21,708 nt of DNA from CAZJOD01 sp964547525 (GTDB taxonomy: Bacteria > Bacillota > Clostridia > JAAYHZ01): assembly GCA_964547525.1 (NCBI GenBank), contig CAZJOD010000050.1, forward strand, positions 1 through 21,708, in the 5' to 3' direction. The position numbers and the translations under genes are program-made. The notes under the pieces were generated by a model. That model did no database searches and was not told the DNA's origin. It saw only the letters and a list, made by a program, of their open reading frames with translations. Positions 16,163-21,708 of this stretch are shown here, in pieces; position 1 is the stretch's first letter, and every line of letters starts with the position of its first letter.

Positions 16163-17821
16163 TTATATAAGGTTGGTATCTACCGGGATATATTCTTTTT
16201 GTTCCATATCGATTATTTGCTGCAAAATTCTATTGACACCGTTAAATTCCGAATATACTACAGGAATATCGGTTACATACTCCTTTACTCTCCACATATT
16301 ATTATGTGATATATGGTCGGTTATTATAACAATTATATCAGTATCCTTGATACGAGAGTTTATCTTTGGCCAAGCTTCATAGCCTTCTAAAACATCGGCT
16401 TTGTATCCGAATTTTAAAAACCCGGACTTATATGATTTCTCATAAGAATTATTGCCCAATATAAGTACATTTTTAAATATATCAATTTTTTCAGCTTTGT
16501 TTTTCCTTTTATACGGGCGTATATTTACAGTGTTTTTCGGTTCGATATTTTTATTGAAATTATCATAATGTTCGTAAACACCACAAAAATTATAATACTC
16601 ATCCACATATATAACTTGACCGGGCTGAAGGTTTTTTGGAGTGTGCATGATTTCAACCTGCTCACCGGTCAATTCTTTTAGAAACACCAAATCATCTTTT
16701 ATTTCAACAGATCCGAACTTATAATTATCATAGTAAGACGAACTTGTGTAGAATCTGACAGAGCCTAATATAGCTGTAATTTTATCACCAAAAACACATA
16801 TGACACTCTTTTCTTCAACTGTACGTCCTTGCTTGATGAGGCAATCAAATTCCTTGCCCGACTCAATATCTCTGACAAATAGCGAATTTTCATTTGTTTT
16901 TATAACAAATACCATTTGATGTCCTTTTGCCTTAACTGAAGCCATAAAATTATCNNNNNNNNNNNNNNNNNNNNNNNNNNNNNNNNNNNNNNNNNNNNNN
17001 NNNNNNNNNNNNNNNNNNNNNNNNNNNNNNNNNNNNNNNNNNNNNNNNNNNNNNTAACAAAAACGTCCGTTTTCATTTACTAAAACAAACTGACCTTCTG
17101 CAAGGTATGTTGCCTCGGGTATTTCGGTGATTCTTATTGTGCTTCCGTCCGGAAATATAACATAATGGATATTATTTTTAATGCTGCAATAACCTATTTT
17201 TAACAAGAAATCTTCATTTATATATGTTTTTTTATCACAAATTTTATCGTTTTTTATTTTATATCGGCTTTCATCTCTTAGATTTATGTCAACAACCTTA
17301 TTTTGTTTGGATTCGTGAAAATTGTATATTTCAGAAGCATTTATTTTTTTAATTAACAATAAATCCCCGGGATACTTTTTATAAATTATCAATTCGATAT
17401 TTCTCCCGGTTAAAAAAGCGGTTTTTATGTCCTTCTCCGAGTATCCTTTAGAAACACAAATAAGTTTTGCATCTTCCCATTTGATTTTTTCTATAGGTGT
17501 GCCGGGAAATCTTTTAATAATATACTGATGAAATATTACTCTTCCGGTTAAAATCCAATCTAAACATAATATACCTTTTTCAATAATGCTCTCATTATGA
17601 GATCTTTGAAACACTACCATAACAGGTGTCAAAGTGGAATCAAGTGCAAGTATGTCTATTTTAATTCCCGGAGGTGTTTTAAAATTATATTTAACAGCTT
17701 TTATATTAAGGTATACTTGAGGATTTCCCTTGATTGCTATTCTCGACTCGTTATCAGGGTAAGTGTCATCACTTTCTATCTCCGAATTGTTCCCGTAATT
17801 AAAAAGTCTTATTTCTTGCAC
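16163..17821 (-). CDS. DUF2325 protein with degenerate nuclease-like N-terminus (interrupted by assembly gap)
   Basis: The frame stays open across 100 Ns, giving a nominal 552 residues; true length is unknown. The start is a GTG at 17821, 7 nt behind AAAGGATG. Residues about 20-160 resemble the PD-(D/E)XK-like domain of predicted nucleases: PGIKIDILALD (51-61) and KLICVSKGY...RNIELIIYKKYPGDLLLI (119-157). Where active members have VVIExK, this protein has VVFQRS, so the catalytic Glu and Lys seem to be lost. Two similar beta segments follow, each ending in a GQ...NENGRFC or GQ...DEYYNFC motif, on either side of the gap. Residues about 452-540 are a DUF2325 domain (VLILGNN, GYKADVLEGYEAW, IIVIITDHISHNN, VVYSEFNGV). 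Function unknown; the family match for the C-terminus is good, for the N-terminus moderate. Confidence 0.75.
   Translation of the reverse strand: MQEIRLFNYGNNSEIESDDTYPDNESRIAIKGNPQVYLNIKAVKYNFKTPPGIKIDILALDSTLTPVMVVFQRSHNESIIEKGILCLDWILTGRVIFHQYIIKRFPGTPIEKIKWEDAKLICVSKGYSEKDIKTAFLTGRNIELIIYKKYPGDLLLIKKINASEIYNFHESKQNKVVDINLRDESRYKIKNDKICDKKTYINEDFLLKIGYCSIKNNIHYVIFPDGSTIRITEIPEATYLAEGQFVLVNENGRFCXXXXXXXXXXXXXXXXXXXXXXXXXXXXXXXXXXDNFMASVKAKGHQMVFVIKTNENSLFVRDIESGKEFDCLIKQGRTVEEKSVICVFGDKITAILGSVRFYTSSSYYDNYKFGSVEIKDDLVFLKELTGEQVEIMHTPKNLQPGQVIYVDEYYNFCGVYEHYDNFNKNIEPKNTVNIRPYKRKNKAEKIDIFKNVLILGNNSYEKSYKSGFLKFGYKADVLEGYEAWPKINSRIKDTDIIVIITDHISHNNMWRVKEYVTDIPVVYSEFNGVNRILQQIIDMEQKEYIPVDTNLI
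16955..17054. other. Assembly gap (100 N)
   Basis: Exactly 100 Ns, the usual placeholder for unknown length, inside the DUF2325 gene. The frame matches across it, but that has a one-in-three chance. The flanks encode similar beta segments, so a repeat may have broken the assembly. Confidence 0.99.
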
Positions 17822-18025
17822 AATAATTCATCCTTTCAAAGCATATTCCATATTGATACTCATATAAGCAAAATACAGATTTTACAGAATTGTAACTTGT
17901 TTACTACCGGCAATATATTTTACTTATGATTCTAATGTAAAAAACTTTATTTATAGGTAAAGGTATTTTCAATAACTAATACACTCCGGTTAACAGTATC
18001 TGAGAAATCATTTATATTTTTCATG

Positions 18026-18041
18026 TAAACATTTATGTTTA
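18026..18041. promoter_or_regulatory. Palindrome at the DUF2325 transcription start
   Basis: TAAACATTTATGTTTA: 7-bp perfect arms around 2 bp, directly downstream of the -10 box, covering the expected +1. A repressor site is possible. It could also be a chance AT-rich palindrome. Confidence 0.4.
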
Positions 18042-18070
18042 ATTATACCATAGTTATATAATTTTATCAA
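18042..18070 (-). promoter_or_regulatory. Promoter of the DUF2325 gene
   Basis: On the minus strand, TTGATA (18070 to 18065), a 17-bp spacer and a consensus TATAAT (18047 to 18042). It lies just after the terminator of the LysM gene. Confidence 0.8.
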
Positions 18071-18090
18071 TCATCAATGTTAAAAATTAC

Positions 18091-18129
18091 AAAAATAAGA
18101 CCCGAGTCTCCATCGAGCGTCCCCGGGCC
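18091..18129 (-). terminator. Rho-independent terminator of the LysM gene
   Basis: On the minus strand, GGCCCGGG (18129 to 18122) pairs with CTCGGGTC (18106 to 18099), 8 pairs including two G-U, followed by TTATTTTT (18098 to 18091). It is the only GC-rich stretch nearby. Confidence 0.82.
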
Positions 18130-18192
18130 GGCATACATTATTAAAATCGAGTTCTAAAAATGTATCATATTTCTATAAAAAACTAAAAATGT

Positions 18193-18765
18193 CTAGTATA
18201 TACGGTTTTCTATAGTTATACCTTGCAAGACAATCGGTCCTGAAAGTGACGTCATAGAATTAACCGGTCGAATAACAATTCTTGAATTAGGTAAGATATA
18301 TGCCACAGTAGGAAGATCAATACGTGTAGTCCAATTTGGAGGATCTTCTAAAGATGCAAACAGCCGGTTGCCAAACCCTCCAATCCCGGGAATAAATATT
18401 TCTCCTATGTACATATCAAAATCACCGAAATATTCGGGCAGTGGTAAAGTTGCCATAAAATTTACAGCTTGCCCTCCTCTAGGTGCAAAGTTTATAAAAC
18501 AAACACCTGCCGTACCAAACGGTACACGCCCAAGTGATCGCAAAATAATACAACATGGAAAATAAATAAAACCCGGCACACAAAGGATATCCCCCGGATA
18601 AAGTATGTTCGGATCGATAATATGCGGATTATTGGACGCAAGTTGCCAAATTCCAACTCTAAACATACGAGCGATATTATAAAATGTATCACCCGGAACA
18701 ACGGTATAGCGTCCTAAAAATCCCTCCGGACATTCCGACGGTGTCCTTGGATTTCCACTAAGCAT
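18193..18765 (-). CDS. LysM-domain protein, probably spore-associated
   Basis: This 190-residue protein has one LysM domain at about 19-64 (YTVVPGDTFYNIARMF, NPHIIDPNILYPGDILCVP). LysM binds GlcNAc-containing glycans such as peptidoglycan. The rest (about 65-190) is a beta-rich domain with cysteines at 71, 72 and 89 that I do not recognise. There is no signal peptide, which is typical of spore coat or cortex-associated LysM proteins made in the mother cell. The start is ATG 18765 behind GAGGGG. The upstream promoter resembles sporulation sigma-K/E sites, and a terminator follows, so it is monocistronic. Spore location is inferred. Confidence 0.82.
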   Translation of the reverse strand: MLSGNPRTPSECPEGFLGRYTVVPGDTFYNIARMFRVGIWQLASNNPHIIDPNILYPGDILCVPGFIYFPCCIILRSLGRVPFGTAGVCFINFAPRGGQAVNFMATLPLPEYFGDFDMYIGEIFIPGIGGFGNRLFASLEDPPNWTTRIDLPTVAYILPNSRIVIRPVNSMTSLSGPIVLQGITIENRIY

Positions 18766-18814
18766 TTTTAATCCCCTCTTTCATATAAAAACAATCAAGA
18801 CAATATTGTTTAAA

Positions 18815-18842
18815 TATTATATGAGATATATCATTAGAATGT
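18815..18842 (-). promoter_or_regulatory. Possible sigma-K/sigma-E sporulation promoter of the LysM gene
   Basis: On the minus strand, AC (18842 to 18841), a 17-bp spacer and CATATAATA (18823 to 18815). This fits the sigma-K pattern AC-N16/17-CATANNNTA. No TTGACA-like -35 accompanies the embedded TATAAT, which argues against a plain sigma-A promoter. Confidence 0.45.
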
Positions 18843-19047
18843 TATAAATACAGTTTTGTTTTACGTGTTTTTGTATTAAATAAAACACATAAATCTATAG
18901 TCTTATTTAATAAAATAATGTATGATTAGTTATTGTAGAGATAAATTTTACACTTGAACTACTAAATATCTCAATATTAATTTACTATATGTTTTCACCA
19001 TGAACTGTAAATTATAATGATTTGAACAAAAATAAGGGCGGGTTAAT

Positions 19048-20205
19048 ATGAATAATACTGATAAGTATAACACAATTCTTAAAATGTTTAAGTTAATAAA
19101 CTTTGGTAAAAATTTATCTGTCGAATTTAAAGATAAATTAATTAGCGAAAATAGCAAGCGTTTTATGTTATTACTAAGCTTGGTAATTATCACACAATTA
19201 GTTTTTGTCATAATTGAAATAACAGGTATTATGAAATGGAATAATGATGTTTTTATATCAAGGCTTATTGTAATATTTTTATCTTTAATTTTTATCTCTT
19301 CAATTTACTTTTTAGGTAAAAATGATTCTAAAAAAAGCAATTTGAAAGCGCTTGGTATGTTAATATCATCTATACAAATGATATCCCTATTATTTGGTTG
19401 TTATTTTGTTGTGTTTATGTTTGGAAACGGAATTTACAGTTTCAGTTCTTTCTTGCTTGTCTCTTTTATTGTTTCGTTAACCTGCATACAAAACCCGTAT
19501 TTCTCAGGTATAATTTTATGTGTCTTAATTGTCGGATTAGGGATTTTCTTAAATATATTTATTGCCGACTTTTCAATTTGGTTAGCCGAATTCCTAATAT
19601 CTCTAGTCTTTATATTTTTATTATATATTGGGAACATTCTTAACTATAACAGACATTTGAAACTGTTCATGCAAGATAAAGAAATATCAAAAATGAACGT
19701 ACAACTTAAAGAAATGTCTTTAACAGACGAATTGACCGGTATTTTTAACCGTAGAAAAATGATGGAAGTTATGCATGAGTATATAGCTTTATCAAACAGG
19801 TATTCAATATGCTTTTGTATAGCAATTTTGGATATTGATCATTTTAAAAGAGTTAATGACAATTATGGACATAATATCGGTGATAATGTATTATGGCAAT
19901 TTTCAAACAATATAAAATTTATGTTAAGATCTACAGACATTTTTGGCAGATGGGGTGGAGAAGAATTTATTATATTAATGCCAAATTGTACCGAAGACGA
20001 TTCATATGCATTACTTGAAAGATTGCGTATAAACATTGAAAATTTTGATTTTCCGACAGTAGGAAAAATTACTTTTTCTGCAGGTATTAGCGTATACAAA
20101 CATGCCGACACTTCTGAAGGGCTAGTGGAAAAAGCCGACAATGCCTTATATACCGCTAAAAATTCAGGCAGAAATCAGGTTCGGATTTACAGACCGGAAC
20201 CTTGA
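19048..20205 (+). CDS. Membrane diguanylate cyclase (GGDEF domain)
   Basis: This 385-residue protein makes cyclic di-GMP from two GTP. Residues about 38-198 contain about six membrane helices forming a sensor region with no family I can name. A short helical linker (about 205-224) leads into a GGDEF domain (225-383). The domain has LTDELTGIFNRR, DIDHFKRVNDNYGH (metal and substrate residues) and the active-site GGEEF (303-307). The inhibitory site RSTD (294-297) lies five residues before it, so both catalysis and product inhibition should work. The C-terminal ADNALYTAKNSGRN motif is intact. GGGCGGG lies 5 nt before the ATG. It is a single gene closed by a hairpin. I see no cyclic di-GMP riboswitch in this window. 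Confidence 0.95.
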   Translation: MNNTDKYNTILKMFKLINFGKNLSVEFKDKLISENSKRFMLLLSLVIITQLVFVIIEITGIMKWNNDVFISRLIVIFLSLIFISSIYFLGKNDSKKSNLKALGMLISSIQMISLLFGCYFVVFMFGNGIYSFSSFLLVSFIVSLTCIQNPYFSGIILCVLIVGLGIFLNIFIADFSIWLAEFLISLVFIFLLYIGNILNYNRHLKLFMQDKEISKMNVQLKEMSLTDELTGIFNRRKMMEVMHEYIALSNRYSICFCIAILDIDHFKRVNDNYGHNIGDNVLWQFSNNIKFMLRSTDIFGRWGGEEFIILMPNCTEDDSYALLERLRINIENFDFPTVGKITFSAGISVYKHADTSEGLVEKADNALYTAKNSGRNQVRIYRPEP

Positions 20206-20263
20206 ATTAAAAATAATTGATGTTTAAAAACTTGAATTTTATAGATTATCTCGAATGTAAAAT

Positions 20264-20292
20264 AATAAAGGACGGATTTTCCGCCCTTTATT
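20264..20292 (+). terminator. Hairpin terminator after the diguanylate cyclase gene
   Basis: AATAAAGGACGG (20264-20275) pairs with CCGCCCTTTATT (20281-20292), one mismatch, around ATTTT. The U-rich part lies within the 3' arm (CCCTTTATT) rather than after it, so strength is uncertain. Confidence 0.65.
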
Positions 20293-20334
20293 AATAAAGC
20301 ATATGTAAAATTTATATTTTCTATATTACCTATT

Positions 20335-20427
20335 TTATTTAATATCAAACCGGTCTGCATTCATCACCTTATTCCATGCCTTTATAAAATCATGTATAAA
20401 TTTTAGCTTAGCATCGTCACTTGCATA
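20335..20427 (-). pseudogene. katG: Relic of a catalase-peroxidase (katG) 3' end
   Basis: On the minus strand, 30 codons from 20427 plus TAA (20337 to 20335) encode a peptide starting YASDDAKLKFIHDF and ending KAWNKVMNADRFDIK. This matches what I know of the extreme C-terminus of KatG catalase-peroxidases (DAxEKFVxDFVxAWxKVMxxDRFD). The codon before it is TGA, and no more of the gene is seen. It is a remnant, not expressed as a functional enzyme. The break lies against the A/T palindrome at 20431-20450. It partly fills the 322-bp space between the cyclase and PadR genes. Confidence 0.75.
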
Positions 20428-20430
20428 TCA

Positions 20431-20450
20431 GGTAAAAAATTTTTTTTACC
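20431..20450. repeat. A/T-tract palindrome beside the katG relic
   Basis: GGTAAAAAA and TTTTTTACC form 9-bp perfect arms around 2 bp, directly upstream of the PadR -35 box. It could be curved DNA acting as an UP element, a hairpin, or a deletion scar. Confidence 0.6.
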
Positions 20451-20452
20451 TA

Positions 20453-20482
20453 TTGACAAAACCATGTACACTACTATATATT
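20453..20482 (+). promoter_or_regulatory. Promoter of the PadR operon
   Basis: Consensus TTGACA (20453-20458), an 18-bp spacer and TATATT (20477-20482), 55 bp before the TTG start. Confidence 0.78.
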
Positions 20483-20500
20483 ATTTAATAGTACATATGG
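20462..20500. promoter_or_regulatory. Probable PadR operator
   Basis: Nested inverted repeats overlap the -10 region: ATGTAC (20464-20469) with GTACAT (20491-20496), and TACTAT (20472-20477) with ATAGTA (20488-20493). PadR proteins bind ATGT/ACAT-type dyads at their own promoters, so autorepression is likely. Confidence 0.6.
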
Positions 20501-20536
20501 TTTAGTATTGTTTCCTGTTGTGAGGAGGTGTATTTA

Positions 20537-20863
20537 TTGAATGTCCAATACAAAAAAGGTGTGATAGAACTCTGTGTTTTATCAATGTTATACCGATGTG
20601 ATTGCTACGGTTATGATATATCCGAAAATATTTCTCGACGTATTGACATATCAGATGGAACCGTATATCCGATTTTACGTAAACTTAAAAACGACGGACT
20701 GGTCACAACTTATTTGTCAGAAGAAAGCGGAGGACCTGCCAGGAAATATTATAAATTGACAGATTTTGGACGGCAGCAGTATATTTCGGATAAATCCGAA
20801 TGGTTGAATTTTATTGAATCAATAAAAAGTATTTTGGAAGGAGACAGTAATGAAAAAGAATGA
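20537..20863 (+). CDS. PadR-family transcriptional regulator
   Basis: This 108-residue winged-helix regulator has the PadR core: KKGVIELCVLSMLYRCDCYG, YDISENISRR, DISDGTVYPILRKLKNDGLV, GPARKYYKLTDFGR, then a C-terminal dimerisation helix. I start it at the TTG at 20537, 8 nt after GGAGG; the in-frame GTG at 20528 lies inside the binding site. It overlaps the next gene by 14 nt. PadR regulators paired with HAAS/DUF1700 proteins commonly respond to envelope stress and repress their own operon; the dyad at 20462-20500 fits this. Confidence 0.93.
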   Translation: MNVQYKKGVIELCVLSMLYRCDCYGYDISENISRRIDISDGTVYPILRKLKNDGLVTTYLSEESGGPARKYYKLTDFGRQQYISDKSEWLNFIESIKSILEGDSNEKE

Positions 20864-21569
20864 TTTTCTAGATAAGCTTACTAAAGAGCTTCGTGATAAT
20901 CAAATAGACGATATTGACGATATTATTGCCGAGTATGAAGACCATTTCAGTTATAAAACGGCTGACGGTTATTCGGAAGAAGAAATTGCGGCGAAACTTG
21001 GAAATCCCGCTATGCTTGCGGAACAATATTTATCAACAAAAGAGACTCAAAAGACAACCGGTAAAAAACTTATAAATATTATCGGTCTTATATTTGCAGA
21101 CATATTTGTTTTCTTTGTTTTTATTATTTTATATGCATGGGTTTTCGTTATGATTTCATTGGTGGTTACATCTTTGACAATAGGGTTTTGTCTCGCTATA
21201 AATATAAATATCTATAATCTTTTACCGACTATGCCGTATTGGAGTGCCATATTATTTGCAATAGCTTTTTTTGCATTGTCAATATTGTCAGTTACAGGCA
21301 CGATATATTGTGCATCTTATATTCGCCAATTGGTTCGTGCATATATGCGTTTTCATAAAAACAGTATAAATGCCGCTTCAGGCAAAACCGGTTTACCTGC
21401 CCTCGCAACTTATCCACGGTATGGTAAAAAGGTACATAGAATTTTAAGAAGCATTACGCTGGTTTCACTGACACTATTCATAGTGAGTATTATATCGGCT
21501 TATTTAATATCTTCATTATTGGCAAATTCACTTGGATTTTGGCATGTGTGGGGATGGTTTGTAAAATGA
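20850..21569 (+). CDS. HAAS/DUF1700 domain membrane protein
   Basis: This 239-residue protein has an N-terminal HAAS-like helical domain (about 1-65: FLDKLTKELRD, IAEYEDHF, YSEEEIAAKLGNPAMLAEQY). Four membrane helices follow at about 74-97, 98-118, 132-156 and 200-225. The family is typically encoded directly after a PadR regulator and is thought to interact with it or with envelope-stress partners; its biochemical role is unknown. AAGGAG lies within the end of padR, 6 nt before the ATG. Usually a DUF4097 adhesin-like gene follows; here a dehydrogenase does. Confidence 0.9.
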   Translation: MKKNDFLDKLTKELRDNQIDDIDDIIAEYEDHFSYKTADGYSEEEIAAKLGNPAMLAEQYLSTKETQKTTGKKLINIIGLIFADIFVFFVFIILYAWVFVMISLVVTSLTIGFCLAININIYNLLPTMPYWSAILFAIAFFALSILSVTGTIYCASYIRQLVRAYMRFHKNSINAASGKTGLPALATYPRYGKKVHRILRSITLVSLTLFIVSIISAYLISSLLANSLGFWHVWGWFVK

Positions 21570-21579
21570 GGAGGAAAAC

Positions 21580-21708
21580 ATGATAAAAACTATTATGGTT
21601 ACGGGAGCTACCTCGGGAATAGGATTGGCAGTATGCCGGAATCTAGCCTTAGCCGGATACGGCATAATCGGAGTCGGCCGATGTGAAGACAAATGCGTAA
21701 AAGCTGTA
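21580..21708 (+). CDS. Short-chain dehydrogenase/reductase, 5' part only
   Basis: The first 43 codons are present; the gene runs off the right edge. IMVTGATSGIGLAVCRNLA contains the TGxxxGIG dinucleotide-binding motif of classical SDR enzymes, followed by a strand and VGR, suggesting NADP preference. GAGGAGG precedes the ATG, 10 bp after the HAAS gene, so it is probably in the PadR operon. The substrate is unknown. Confidence 0.88.
   Translation, partial: MIKTIMVTGATSGIGLAVCRNLALAGYGIIGVGRCEDKCVKAV

Larger units (their letters stand above)
17822..18090 (-). promoter_or_regulatory. Long 5' leader region of the DUF2325 gene
   Basis: From the promoter at 18042-18070 to the GTG at 17821 there are about 215 nt of untranslated RNA. 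Apart from the palindrome at the transcription start I see no known riboswitch, no strong hairpin and no convincing small gene here. The AAAGGATG before the GTG is the only clear signal near the gene. Confidence 0.4.

Noticed and set aside
17828..17863. Eleven-codon leader peptide before the DUF2325 gene
   Set aside because: No ribosome binding site before its ATG and no amino-acid bias that would suggest attenuation; the overlap with the next binding site is likely chance.
18900..19047. Cyclic di-GMP riboswitch upstream of the diguanylate cyclase
   Set aside because: None of the conserved core sequence of either riboswitch class is visible; the region is plain AT-rich DNA with only a weak TATAAT at 19013.

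Overview
The window is AT-rich, with tightly spaced genes, strong AGGAGG-type ribosome binding sites and TTGACA/TATAAT-type promoters. Gene content (SLH surface protein, two FeoA plus FeoB, PadR-HAAS pair, a LysM protein of spore-coat type behind a sigma-K-like promoter) points to a low-GC, Gram-positive, spore-forming member of the Clostridia. The species cannot be told. A run of 100 Ns shows that it comes from a scaffolded draft assembly.

Layout. (1) 1-3821, minus strand: a very large secreted SLH/Ig-like surface protein that runs off the left edge inside a tandem 29-residue repeat. Its gene has a clear promoter and a structured leader of about 150 nt. (2) 4228-6260, minus: a histidine kinase and OmpR-type regulator, overlapping by 4 nt. 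(3) 6545-10991, plus and divergent from them: an FtsX/MacB-type ABC permease, its ATPase, and a membrane-anchored protein with ten PASTA domains and no kinase, closed by a strong terminator. (4) 11129-14429, minus: an iron(II) uptake operon feoA-feoA-feoB plus a 57-residue Cys-rich FeoB partner, with three TTAG-N6-CTAA palindromes. (5) 14555-16026, minus: SPFH membrane protein, a 59-residue ribbon-helix-helix protein started by TTG, and a DUF4177 protein. (6) 16163-17821, minus: a DUF2325 protein whose N-terminus looks like a degenerate PD-(D/E)XK nuclease, interrupted by the N gap. (7) 18193-18765, minus: LysM protein. (8) 19048-20205, plus: membrane diguanylate cyclase. (9) 20335-20427, minus: a 30-codon relic of the 3' end of a catalase-peroxidase gene. 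(10) 20537 to the right edge, plus: PadR regulator, HAAS/DUF1700 membrane protein and the start of a short-chain dehydrogenase.

How the genes may work together. The two-component system, ABC transporter and PASTA protein look like one cell-envelope sensing module: the PASTA array would bind peptidoglycan or lipid II, the FtsX-like permease would pass on or act on the signal, and the divergent kinase/regulator would control expression. This assignment is inferred from gene order and domain content. It is the best candidate here for a poorly described system. The SPFH/RHH/DUF4177 operon and the nuclease-like/DUF2325 fusion are the next most interesting. No tRNA, rRNA, CRISPR array, insertion sequence or prophage gene was seen.
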